This document shows positions 11,868-25,936 of a DNA stretch of 64,000 nt, piece after piece. The stretch spans positions 8,944,485 through 9,008,484 of the forward strand of contig NW_025336479.1 in NCBI RefSeq assembly GCF_004798865.1. The letters run 5' to 3'. The position numbers and the translations under genes are program-made. The notes beneath the pieces are model-generated. The model did not search any database. It worked only from the letters and a program-made list of their open reading frames with translations, and was not told the origin of the DNA. Positions within the stretch are counted from its first letter, which is position 1; each line of letters starts with the position of its first letter. The DNA comes from Varanus komodoensis. Its lineage: Eukaryota; Chordata; Lepidosauria; Squamata; Varanidae.

Positions 11868-11925
11868 GCAGGGAAGAGGAGGAGGACGAGAGGAAGAGGA
11901 AGAGGAAGAAGAAGAGGCCGGAGGT
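11868..11925 (+). repeat. Purine-rich (GGA/GAA)n tract
   Basis: Nearly uninterrupted purines with repeating aggaggacgagaggaagagg units make up this tract. It explains several long open frames across this GC-rich block on both strands, which I do not treat as genes. On the minus strand it is a polypyrimidine tract. Confidence 0.75.
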
Positions 11926-14900
11926 GCCGCTGCCAGCTTGCTCCCTGCCTGGCAAGCAAGTGAGCGGTGTAAAGATGCGAAAGAGAAAGGGGAGCAAGAG
12001 CAGCTGGCAGCAGGGGTGGCGAGAAGGACGCCGCCTCATGGAGGGAGAGGGCCCATTGTGGGTGCCTTGTCCAAGGGCCCTCAGAAATAAGGAGCTGGCA
12101 CTGATCACACAGTTTGGATGAGACCCAAAAGCGGGTGCGGGGATCGTGCTCTGCAGGATGTCCGGAGTGGTTCTCGGTCTGTGAACCTTCTGCCAATTTG
12201 GGCGGCCACACTGTGCTCCCTATAACGAGCGTCTGTCCTCTGACAAAAGGGCCGCCGAAGCCAAATTGCAGGGTTCTGCTGTGCAAACCGATTCCAGCGC
12301 AGCTGGGCTGTAAAGTCAGGGCACAGGGATATGTGCCTGGTGCAAATAGGGAGCTGAACGGAACAAGCACAGCTCCATGAACCCTCCAGCAATCCCAGAA
12401 AAGCAGAGCTGCTATTAACCTCATCCTTGGAACAAGACCGAACAAATGAGCCCCCTGCAATATCCTTTATTCTTGCTGAGCAAGATTGATTGAAAAACAA
12501 ATTGGCGCAAATAAAGCATGAAATTAGATTAAGGCCTCTCACTTAGGGCTGCCAGGATGGAAATCATGGCTTGGGCAGGCTTCTGTGGGAGCCGAGGCTC
12601 TGTTAATAAACCTGCCTGTGGCCCTTTCTTGTCCCCAGAAACTTTAGCCCAAGAGAATGTATTCCAGGCTATGACATGACATCAGTACAAACAAGCCGGA
12701 AGGGTTTTCTCTATTTTCCGCCTGCCTCAGATTGCCAGTGAAAAGTAGAGCACTGGGAAAAATCAAGGCGTCTTGATTATAACTACCCTGAAGGATATAG
12801 ATTGGCAGAGAATGGTCAGCCTGCCCCCTTAAAAAGATCAACAGAAAACCAGCTTTCTGTCTGATTGTCTACAGTGCCTCCTTATTATGCAGGAATGGAG
12901 CAGGAACAAGCTGGAAGTGCTTGTTAACAGGTGAGCTGAATCTTTTAGGACTACTGCAAGCCGGGAAAAGATTTGATAATGGACCATGAGACCTCATCAT
13001 GCTCCTTTGACTCTCCGTATCACGATAAGACCATCATTGATTGGGTATTCATCAGCACCCCAGGCCAATTCTAGCCCAACGGTACCTCAGTAAAAGTTGA
13101 ATCCTATTATCTGAAATTCTGTGATCCCCTTTTTGGGTTCCTGTCCCCATGGCTAATGGCCAACCAGAACTGAAGTTGATGCCTGAGACCTAGAGTTCTG
13201 AGTTTGGTTTTGTAGGGCCAGGCAGAGACATAGAAGATTTCCATAGTGGGAAAGGCCACAGGAAGGGAAGAGCAGGAAGGACTATGGACACTCAATTTAG
13301 TTTTCCATTCCACTTGTGGAATGGAGTATTGCATGTCTTTGATAGCCCTCGGTTCTTTTTTCTCTGGAGTGGGAGAGCGAACAAGTTTACATCTTGGAAC
13401 AGCCTCATTTCATTTTGAACTCACATGGGAACTGTTCATACATGCACTAAGAGTATGCCACACATATTGAACATTAGAATACATCTGAAATATTGGGAAA
13501 GTGGTGCATCAATGTCGCACATCTATTTGAAATTAAATAGGGGAAGACAGCATTTCTTCTTCCTGGAGATGTTTGGGAATGGAATGGAATGCAGCAGTCA
13601 GGGGTACCCACACCTGCTTCCTTGCCTTCCAGCTTCTATCAAGATGTCCTATTGTTGCAAAGTACCCATGTCCACCCACAAAACCAAACCACAATGGAAA
13701 AGCTCCAGCCCAGAGGTTGCGGGGCACAAATAACTTTGCTTTGTGCTTGACAGCAAGTCATGGCTCCCGGTGGGTGCCTTCTAACCCTTGCCATGACCTT
13801 TGGCATGCGCCATTGTAAGGGAGCTCCATTGTAAAATGTTCTTGTTGAAAAGCAGGGGGACAGCATTAACTTGCTGAATGCACTTTGGGGCTATCTGCTG
13901 CTGAAGAGAGTAACAAGCAGAGAAACGAAGCGACTGAGATTTTTTTGCTGTTGTTCATATCGGAGCTCAAGCATATGATCAAGTATCAGAGTATCCCATT
14001 TAGAGCCAATGTCACTGTATCTGTATTTACCATGCTGTACTTTCAAAAGCAGGAATCGCAAGGGACATAGCATTTCAGAGAGCTGGAGCACAGGAAAGAG
14101 ATACCTGCTGCCCCAGCAATCCCATCACACAGAGGAATAGTCCATCTTCTATTTCAATCCTTTTCCTCATTTCCATCAAAGAACTGCAGCATGGCATAGG
14201 CCACCTGGATTGGCCACATGAAGCTAAACTTCTTCAGCTCTTTGCAAGGTTGCCTTAGAACTCCTCACGGGAATTAACCCCAGCCATGAAGTTAAGGCTT
14301 GATTATAGCAGTCTTTCTGTTTAACGGACAGACTTTTCATCGTCTTAAACATAATGGCCTGTAGGCAGCCATCTTATATCCTCTTGCTTCAGGAAGTCCA
14401 AATGAGATTTGCTCTCTAGAAAATATGCGTAACAATAAGATTCCTCAGTCATATTTGGCCCCCTTGCATACCATCCTAAATGAAGATGAATAGCAAGGCC
14501 CAATATAATTCTAGAGTCTAAACTCAACCATATATAATATGTAGGCATACTGCAAAGTCCAAGAATGCTAGGGACAAAGTCATTCAACACAGCCATTCTA
14601 GAATCACCGTGTCTCTTCGTAATGATTAGGAAAATTACTAGAATTCTTTCCCATTCCTATCCATCCCCCTCTGAGTAGGTTTAGATGAAATTACAAAACT
14701 AGGAAGTAGGAAGGCCAAATGCAGCCTGTCTCTAGGGGCACAGCAAGAATGTTCCCTGCAGCCCATCCTCCAGGAGGTTGTCCTGCTCGGCTCTGATCAG
14801 CCCAAGCATTTGTGTAATTGCGTTGCGTCACCGCTGTTGCCAGTGAAGCGTCATGATAGCCAAGATAAAATAGGCCCTATCTTACAACTTGCTGCCCCTA

Positions 14901-15619
14901 AAGTTGGTGGGAAATGCTAGGAGCACGATAAGACCTACAGGAAACCCTAGCCCTGCGACAGGGCAGAGAATTGTTCCAGTTAATATTTCCAGTGGCTGCT
15001 CAGAATGTGCAGATTGGCCTTTTCCGCAGCAGCCAGGAAATAATTGTGGTCAGAAAGGCTTGACCCTAACAACACCTGGCAAAGGAAAAGCAGCACTGGA
15101 GGATTCAGGTGCACTGTCAAAAGAGGTAGATCATGCTGAACTTTATAGCATGGCTTGTATGGAACCATCCATTTACATCACAGAAACTTTTGAGCTGAAA
15201 CTGTCAATTTCCAGTCCCTTAATCCAACTATGCAGCCCTCTGCTTGAAGCCACAGCCCTTCACCACCCTCCATAGCCCATCTGCCTACACAACCTTAGAG
15301 CCACAAGAAGAGCAGACAGACGGCTGGAAAATTTGGGATGGTTCAACCAGCACAAATAAACCCTGAAATTAAACACAAAATAAAACTAACACGCACAGCC
15401 TACAGACATTGCTAGTTGGATCTTTGAGTCATGACAGCTTTTCTTTCTGAACCCAATGCTGTCCTCAGAGTTCATGTGCTGCATTCTCCACCACCATAAA
15501 GCAGCATGCAATCATCAGAAAATATAGCCTCTGACTTCTGAAAACCCCTGGTACCAATAGGCTAAAAGTGCAGCCACACAGAGGGAAAAAAGCTGCAAAC
15601 AACCAACTCCCTGGTGACT

Positions 15620-15810
15620 GACTACTGCCAAAAGCCATTTTGAAAAGCAACATCTTCACATGCTTCTGGAAAAGCTGCATCGAAGAAGTCCAATGTGCCC
15701 ACACAGAGGCTACTTGTTGAAAAGATGCCCCTTGGAGCATGTATCCCTCTCAGACCCCAGCACCTCCTTGAGGGCACAGAGGAGGTGAGCAGGGCTCAGA
15801 ATGTGTACAG
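15620..15810 (-). mobile_element. L2-like LINE fragment, left part
   Basis: The text ccattttgaaaagcaacatc with ttcacatgcttctggaaaag, and then ctcctt gagggcacagagg, follows the reverse of a squamate L2 ORF2 region. The fragment is split from its continuation at 16074-16440 by an inserted hAT-like element. Confidence 0.55.
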
Positions 15811-16073
15811 CCAGGGCTTTTTTTGTCATAGAACGCAGAGGAACGGTGTTCCATGGATTTTACAAAGTGATTTTGAACGGAGTAGCAGATCAGCAGCAAA
15901 CATCATTAACATAGTGCCTGCAGGCTGCTATTGTGTCTGCCATCTGCTATCTGATAGTGAGAGAGAGCTGCTTGGGATGCTGCTCTGCTGGCTTGGAATT
16001 GGTGTGTATGCTTACTGCCGGCGGCGACGTGAGTTCCAGCACCTTTTTTTTTTTTTTTACAAAAAAAGCACTG
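15811..16073. mobile_element. hAT-like non-autonomous DNA transposon (MITE)
   Basis: The 263-bp element begins cagggctttttttgt and ends with acaaaaaaagcactg, a terminal inverted repeat of about 15 bp with one mismatch. The next inner blocks (gttcc / ggaac around agttccagcacc) also pair. Flanking octamers tgtacagc (15803-15810) and aatatagc (16074-16081) match at five of eight positions, as expected for a decayed 8-bp hAT target duplication. No transposase is encoded. Confidence 0.75.
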
Positions 16074-16440
16074 AATATAGCAGTACAGATAATTGCCAGT
16101 ACTGGGCCAGAAGCTGATAGGAACTGAAGCCAGTGAACCAGAGTCAGATCTACCCTGGTCAAGAGATGAATCACAGCATTCCATACTACCTGAAATCTCA
16201 CACTGTCTTCAAGGGCTGCTCCACATGAAACACACTGCAGTAGTCAGCCTGATAAACTGATTCCTCATTGGAGATGCACTGTTACAGCACCTGTCAAAGG
16301 ACTTACCTGGCCATTGCTGTCCTCCACTGGTAGAATAATGCAGTGAGAGAGGAATAAAATTGCCCAGCAGGCCCACCTGAAGCTGCTCAGCCATGGCTCC
16401 TGGCTCTCTCTGAATCATGGTCAGAAAGCCACTTGGTCAA
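16074..16440 (-). mobile_element. L2-like LINE fragment, right part
   Basis: Contains tcttcaagggctgctccaca followed by cactgcagtagtc, which resembles the L2 text 'gtcttcaagggcagccccatgtagagcgcattgcagtagtc' read in reverse. It continues the fragment at 15620-15810 across the inserted hAT-like element. Confidence 0.65.
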
Positions 16441-16590
16441 TGAATACCGGATTGCTTTTCCAGTCAGATACGGAATTTCCATACATAGCAAGCCTTGATG
16501 CAGAACCAGCAGTGAAGCTGGTTTCCCTATCGCACCAAAACTGAGCAGGCTCATGCCCCATTTCAGGTTCAGTTTATACCATGTTCTCTT

Positions 16591-16607
16591 GGGGGGGGGG
16601 GCGGGGA
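16591..16607. repeat. Poly-G run (G11, C, G4)
   Basis: Eleven consecutive G bases occur at 16591-16601, then cgggg. On the transcribed NTN1 RNA this is a C-run. Confidence 0.85.
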
Positions 16608-16639
16608 ATACACAGGGCTGTGGAGCCACTTTCAGCCTG

Positions 16640-16830
16640 GGTGTTCATTTATATCGCACCTTTCCTGCAGTGAACTCAAGGCATTCATGGTCTCCACCCC
16701 TTTTTTCCTTAGACCAGCCCTGCTGGGTAGATGAGCGAAGGAACCAGGATTACCTTGTGAGCTTCGTGGCGGGGTCAGGATTTGAACTCGGGTCTCTCCA
16801 GTCTTACTCTGGCACCTGAACCATTTCTTC
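16640..16830 (-). mobile_element. Sauria-type SINE, antisense to the window
   Basis: In reverse orientation it shows the 3' body (atttatatcgcacctttcct, ccctgctgggtagatgag) and then the tRNA-like head with the B-box complement gatttgaactcgggtctctc. The order matches Sauria SINEs read from tail to head. The A-box end is decayed near ggcacctgaacc. Confidence 0.7.
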
Positions 16831-16930
16831 CCATCAACTCTGAAGAAGTGCAGCAAAGCAACACTGCCCAATGCTCAGCTGCAGACACTTTCTTCTCCAG
16901 GGCTGCACTCTTCAGAAGACCCACCATAGC

Positions 16931-16944
16931 GGGGGGGGGGGGGG
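16931..16944. repeat. Poly-G run (G14)
   Basis: Fourteen consecutive G bases lie between catagc and cagaca. Confidence 0.85.
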
Positions 16945-16959
16945 CAGACATGCTCAACC

Positions 16960-17165
16960 CGTATAGTAAATGTCAGATGTCTGAGAGCTGCAAGCAGGTG
17001 CCCACAGGCGGCAACCATTAGCAAGTGGGTGCCTGCAGGCAGTGGCAGCAGGTGGTGAGCGGCAAGTGGCTGCCCACAGGCCCCTCTGGTGGTGAGCCGC
17101 AAGCTGCAAAAGATACTCAGAGAGCCGCATGTGGCGCCCAAGCCTTGGTTTGGCCACCCCGGCAT
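16960..17165. mobile_element. Decayed hAT-like DNA transposon fragment
   Basis: Repeated ggtggtgagcggcaag / ggtggtgagccgcaag blocks lie beside gcccacaggc copies. The segment ends in gagccgcatgtggcgcccaa followed by ggtttggccacccc, which resembles hAT terminal text in reptile and mammal genomes. No clear opposite terminus was found, so the family call is tentative. Confidence 0.35.
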
Positions 17166-18375
17166 GAGGAGGACCGTGGCAGTCAGCACTATCTGTGCGA
17201 CCAATAGGCAAGACACTGCTCTGGACTTCAAGGGAAGTGTGTGGCAGGTGCACCATGGGGAGGGGGGCCATTTGGCCCCGGCCACAAGTTCACAGAGGGC
17301 CACAAATTTCAGTGTGCTAAAGCATTTCAAGGATTACCACTATCAGCTATGGGACAAGATTAACTGAATGGCCTTGCGCTGTTTAACAGGAACTGGCAAA
17401 GCACGAAAGCTGCTACTTCCACAATAATAGGTGAATTTGCACAGAAAAAAGCTGGGAAAGTACTTGTTCAATAAAAAGGAGTATTTATTGACGTATAACT
17501 CTTTTCTGTTCAGAATGTTCATTTGTTAAATCTACGCATTTACAAAATAGCCATTTGTGTAACCCTGATGTGGCCTTTCTTCATTTTTAATACGTCAGGG
17601 AAGCAGCTCAGCCGCTCCTGCTCTCTGAGAGGGCCTGGTATGCGGAGAGGGAATGCGAAGGCTGCCGCGTGCAGACAGCGCCAGGCAATCAAATAAAAAC
17701 GGTAATGCAGGAGCTCATCCTCCCGGACTGAAGAACTCCAATGAAATGGCTACTGAACCAGTATCACGCACTTTGGGTCCCACAGCCAATCAGATTGCTC
17801 AGTTTGGCTGAACTTTCCTTCTGCGGCAAAGGAGACGGCGCCTTGTGCAACAATTTGCTTCTTAAAAGGTGGATTGTTCCCTTGTAAACGATATGCGCAG
17901 AGGAATGGATAAATAACCATTTTTAAAATTTAGGAATCTGGGAGATACTGTCAGGCACTTTTTATGGGCTGCAGAGTTGGGTGTTTGCTGCGTCCCCTCC
18001 ACACCGATAATAATTCTTTATTAACTGAGAATAGAAATTTACATTCTTGTTGTTTTCAGACCAAATGGAAAGTAGTAGCTGACTATGATAATGATAATGC
18101 CCACAATAATTATGTAACTAATATTACTTGCTCTATGCTAAAGGCAGTCCTTGACTTCCATTTCTTTATGCTGGTTTGCATGGCATGCTAACTCCCCATG
18201 GCTGATCAGCTATGGTGCATCCCCATGTTCTGTGAACCCAGAGTGGATTCTGCAGGGTCGTTTATTTTTCATAAATTGGCTTATGTGGGAGTTTTGATAC
18301 TTGTGGTAGTTGCTGTGTCATCAAAACCCAACACAGCACCTCCTACTTTGTCCCATTCTGCCATCCCTGGGTGTT

Positions 18376-18387
18376 GGGGGGGGGGGG
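18376..18387. repeat. Poly-G run (G12)
   Basis: Twelve consecutive G bases occur after gggtgtt. It is the third long G-run within 1.8 kb. Confidence 0.85.
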
Positions 18388-19894
18388 TAAATATGGCCAA
18401 ATTCTGTGCCCCCCTTTTTTGCTTCAGAGATCTATGGAGGAGAAATATGTGCATATGTCATGGCTGAGAAGTAAACTGAGGAAAAATATAATGCAAACTT
18501 GCCCTAAGTTAACTTTCTAGTTATTAGATCTGTACATATTTCCTCTCCATCTCCTTCCCAGAAAATGTATGTATATTTCCCAGTTCTAAAAATGTCACTT
18601 TTTCAGTTAAAAAGTTAAAAAAACTTTTAGAAACCGCAGAATGGGATGGAGCAAATGGGACACTACCACCTGCAGAACACCTGTCTGCCCCCTGTGTGCA
18701 AACTGGCCTACATATTACAGTCTCGGCTTGTCAATTTCCATCTATGTTACCGACTGTACTTCCCTCCCTTGGATAGCTGACACTTACAAGAACATGACTA
18801 TACACACACACATGGAAGCTGTAAGTGTGAACTTGCACTCCTGCAAAATACTGACAGATAAATATAAATTATGAAGACGTTTGTGTACTTTTCTGGGCAG
18901 TGGGAAGGCGGCTGCAAAGCAGTGGCGGTCTCTCCAAAGTGCCACCTGTTTCTTGGCAAAGGGCAGCTGGCAGGGCAGGTTCATGAGCAGTAGCAGCAGC
19001 TTTCGCCCCACAACTCATTAGCCAACCCCTGAAACTCACAAGGTAACCAGTCCTCTGGGTTTGGACAACATGACCACTGACAGTAAGTCAAGCAAGCCAT
19101 GAGTGGTCAGGGTGGCTTGTTGCCCCACAGAAGTCACCTGGCAGGTGGTGGTCTGGCTCTGGAAAACACAACAACCCGCTGTGGCGAGCTACCCACGGGG
19201 CCTTTCTGTCATGTTCAAACCCAGGCATGATCTCTCCAGCCTTTTCCGCACTATAAAAGCTCTTTCTTCACTGCCAGCAACCCATCATAATGACAAGCGT
19301 TTTGCTAATCATCTAGAAAAGGTCAATTTTGGGCTTTTGATTCTGCCATGCTTCATCACAACTGAGGAACAGAGGGGGCCACGGATGCTATTCTATTTTA
19401 TTTTAGCTTGTCAATCACACGGCCGCTTCCTCCTTCCTGCCAGGGACTCAGGCACCCGTGACAGAAGGTTTGGGAGCCCTCCCTTCCATACTCCGTTCAG
19501 TCCAAGACTCAGGGCCTTCCATGTTCCTTGAACCACGCAGGTGGCTTGCACAACCAGCGGTGGGCCGGGGAGGAGCTTCCCAATGCATCCCATCGCACCC
19601 ACCCTCCCCTCCGCCCTGCTGCTGGTGCTCAGCACCCGAGGCACTTTGGCTTGCTGTTGTGCTCACAAGAGTTTTTGCGACTTGAGGTGAAGCAGCAACC
19701 AGCTCCACTCCCATGCAGGCACACACAGGCGCGCATGCAGGGGGCACCAAGGCCAGTCACATGACTTGCCACTCGAGGCAGAAAATCCCACCCGCCTGGT
19801 ACAAATGCAAGCATAAATTAAATAGCCACCAATGTGCTGCCCTTCCATGACACTCCGGATCGGCTGCCACACCCCGCCTGATGGTAACAGAGCA

Positions 19895-20010
19895 GCCCTG
19901 CTTAGTATTTTTAACATTGTGTTCTACGATGCTGTAAGCCGTCTAGAGAACGTTCGTTATCAGGCTGTCTAAAAATAACCTCCTTCTCTCCCTCTCCAAA
20001 TAAATAAAAT
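19895..20010 (+). mobile_element. LINE 3' tail remnant
   Basis: Contains gatgctgtaagccgtctaga followed by gaacgttcgttatcaggctg and an aaataaataaaat end. This is the 'gtaagccgcctagagaac...ggcggtctataaataaa' tail used by L2/CR1-type LINEs and their relatives in squamates. Confidence 0.55.
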
Positions 20011-20714
20011 TAGCAGTCCTAGCTGTTTTTTCATTGCCCTCACGTCAAGGGATGACAAGCAGCTCCACAAACAACAAGTATATGGAGAAAGCTGGGGTGT
20101 GCAGCCCACCGCGCCTGGTCCAACGAAGAGCCTCTCCTTGCCCTTCTGTGCCGGAGGGCTGCAATTCTGGAGAGAGAGCTGAGCCCGCAGGTGCCACTTG
20201 CGTCTTCGCATACGCACCTCAGTTCGAGAAGTGGCCAGCCTGTTTCTGATTGCTCTCTACTCCCTCAGCAAACTCTGCAGAAGAGCCCCACACAGTCCCA
20301 TGCAAAGCACGCCTCAGAACTCCTTTTGCTGGCAACTCCCGCCTCCTTCCTCGGCCTCAGAAGAGGAGCCCAGTGGAAGGAGAGGCTACTCTCTCCTAGC
20401 CTGATGTGTGCCAGAAACCCATTTTACTGGATCACCAGTAGATCTACTCACTTTACCAAATACTCCTCCGGGTCAGGTTGCCCATGCTGGATCAGACCCA
20501 CCCAGTCCTCTGCGTGTGTTAGGAAGTGGATGTACGTGGTTATATATTATTTTTATGCAAATAAAAATATACTACACAAATTACTGTTTTTTTTAAACTG
20601 GGTTACTCTTGACCTTTAATTTTTTTCTCTTCCAAAAGAAGGCTAAGTCCCATTGGTTACAACCCCAACACCCTCCAGGAACAAGCCTTGGATCACCTCC
20701 AGCTTCCATAGTTT

Positions 20715-20830
20715 GGATCCAGCCTTAATCATGCTTAGAGTAGATGTACTGAAAATCAGTGGGACTGTGTCATGATGTCATCAGCCCCACTGATGTCAAT
20801 GGGGCTATACGAAGCTATTCTTAAGTCTGG
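20715..20830. mobile_element. Palindromic repeat with 'AATCAGTGGGACT' core
   Basis: Outer arms atccagccttaa and cttaagtctggat are inverted. Inner arms around aatcagtggg and cccactgatgtcaatgggg are also inverted. This is one of the small palindromic repeats common in squamate genomes, probably a non-autonomous DNA element. Confidence 0.55.
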
Positions 20831-20925
20831 ATGATTGTAGCTATGGTCCTGGCAGTAAACATATCCCATCACTGAAAAAGAAAACATTGCCAAGAGTTGA
20901 GCAGGCTAAAAGTGAAAGGACATAC

Positions 20926-20979
20926 CTGCTGGTTCTTCCGTGCTGCTGGCCACAGTTGTCGGAGGAACGACGGGAATTT
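20926..20979 (-). CDS. NTN1: Netrin-1 linker micro-exon (LE3-NTR linker)
   Basis: This 54-bp exon encodes IPVVPPTTVASSTEEPA. The preceding Lys codon is split across the acceptor and the following Asp codon across the donor. It forms the Pro/Thr/Ser-rich flexible linker between the third laminin EGF module and the NTR domain of netrin-1. The acceptor is ccttcttccccacag with a strong pyrimidine tract, and the donor is GTATG at 20925. The exon is phase 1-1 and a multiple of three, so skipping it would keep the frame and join LE3 nearly directly to the NTR domain. It is too short for ordinary ORF finding and is supported by its fit to both neighbouring exons. Confidence 0.93.
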
Positions 20980-24052
<3,073 letters not shown>

Positions 24053-25620
24053 TTATCAATTAGCAACGTGAACCAAAGACCTTTAGACACACAGCAACCT
24101 TTCCCAGAACATCCACAAGGGAAGTGGCTGCTGATCAGTGCGAGCCCTTGAGTTAGACAACATGAGATCCTTTTGTAGGATTATTCCTAAAAGAGCAAGC
24201 TTGCAGGCATGTAGCTATTCCTCAGTGGACTCGCCTAGCGAATGCCAGTGCTATACCTGTTTGAACCCAGGATTATTCTCCGCAATTCAGGTTCTGCATC
24301 TCCACTCTTCTCTTCTCGGGTTTTCTCTTCCAGCCTCTCTATCAAATCCCAATCATCAAAGCTGATGGGGGCAGAAAGGGGAGGGACAGTTTCCTCATCT
24401 CTCTGCATCACTGAAACACCTGCCATTGTTTAGTATATCACTGGAACATTCACTAAACTGTGTGGATCTTGATGGATTGTGATTAATTCCACTGACTAGA
24501 GGAATGCCTGCTGAGAAGCCTACATCTTTATGGGCTCGAGGAGAGCCCAGCAGTCAATCAAGTCCAGCTCACTGTTCTTCACACTGGTCAATGAGGTGCC
24601 TCTTGGGAAACCCACATGCAGGGCCGGAAAGCAGCAGCCCTCTCCCAAGGCTAACCCCCAGTATGACGCAAAAGCACGCTGCCCCTGAAACCGGGAGGCT
24701 GCGTTGAGCCATCTGGGCGAGCAGCTGTCACATTTTCTGACAAGCCCTTATCTGCCTTTTCCAACAGAGCTGCAGGAGCTTTTCCATGCTTTATTTCAAG
24801 ATTTCCTTTTGCATTTGGGATTAAGCTGCCTGATAAGTGATGACCTGCATGGTTATGCGAGGACTTCGTTCTGTTGACAGAGCTATGTGACACAGTAACT
24901 CATCATGGGTAACCAGCCATGGTGGATTGTCATGTTGTTCAAACCAAGGCTGCTTCCTGCAGAGTGGCTTGTTTGAGGGTAACAAGGCTCCCCAACAGCC
25001 CATGGCATGCCACAGGGGTTACTGGATCCATGATGAGTTGCTGTGTCCTTTGAACCCAAGTGACCAGTTCCATCATGGGTGGAGAATGGCATACAAGTTC
25101 AACCATCACTGACTCAGTGTCTCTTACCATGACTGTGAGCCCCTTTTCACCTTTCCATGGCTTTTTCCCGCTTTCCCCTTTTCTGTTCTTGAGTTTTCCT
25201 TTCACAATTTCTGATTTGACAGACAGTGAAAGACCCTCAAAAGTGTCCAAGTGACACTTTGGAGGGGTTGCACTGGCTTACCACCCCTTTTCTCTATTAT
25301 TTTAAGTACATTTGTTTTTGATTATTTATTATTTTAGTCAGACTTGTGCAAGTGTAGAACTGCACCCTTGAGGCTGTCCATAATGGAAAGTCTTGCCTGG
25401 GCAATGTTCTAGGAGATGCCAAATGTAGCAGCCCTCAACCATGGACAGACCCAGAGAGAGGTCCATTTTTTACTATGTATTCAGGAAAAGCAAAGCCATG
25501 AGTAATCTTTGTTCATGAGGTGACCAGTGGATCACCACCACTATGGTGAGGTTCTCTAGTTTTGTGGGCTGGATCTGAGTCTTCTTGGTGTCCTTGTGCT
25601 TTTCCACTCTCGCCTGAGTC

Positions 25621-25745
25621 TTTATATTTTATTTATTTTCATTTATATACTGCTTAATAGCTGAAGCTCTCTGGGCAGTTTATAAGAGTTCAAAAAACAA
25701 TATAATAAAATACATCAAAAGTTCCAAAATACAAACATATAAAAA
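25621..25745 (-). mobile_element. L2-like LINE 3' tail
   Basis: A TTTA-rich start is followed by tatactgcttaatagctgaa and gctctctgggcagtttataa, then an A-rich segment. This is the squamate L2 3' tail in reverse, with the same motif as at 9956 and 10185. Confidence 0.7.
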
Positions 25746-25863
25746 CACTTGATGCTCATGAAGGTGGAAAAGTTCAAGCCAGCCCTTTCACCAGAACATG
25801 AAGCCATTAAAGCTGCCAAAATTCAGACTTCCTTTTTCCATAGGTCCATCCAGGCTCTGTGGA

Positions 25864-25867
<4 letters not shown>

Positions 25868-25916
<49 letters not shown>

Positions 25917-25936
25917 TGCATGCATGCATGCATGTC
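25868..25936. repeat. (GT)n then (TGCA)n compound microsatellite
   Basis: About 22 uninterrupted GT units occupy 25868-25912. After tttg, four TGCA units lie at 25917-25934. Alternating purine-pyrimidine sequence throughout could adopt Z-DNA. The long reading frames here are artefacts of the repeat. Confidence 0.95.

Larger units (their letters stand above)
1308..20925 (-). other. NTN1: NTN1 intron between the linker micro-exon and the NTR-start exon (19.6 kb)
   Basis: This intron runs from the donor GTATG at 20925 to the acceptor at 1308. It has no recognisable coding exon. Repeats listed separately include L2-like, CR1/L3-like, Sauria SINE and hAT-like pieces, G-runs, a 44-bp minisatellite pair and purine-rich low-complexity DNA near 11870-11925. 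Stretches with no identified repeat include 1320-3340, 3440-5380, 6730-8800, 12120-15600, 17170-19890 and 20010-20700. Some of these are possible regulatory DNA; see the findings. Confidence 0.9.
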
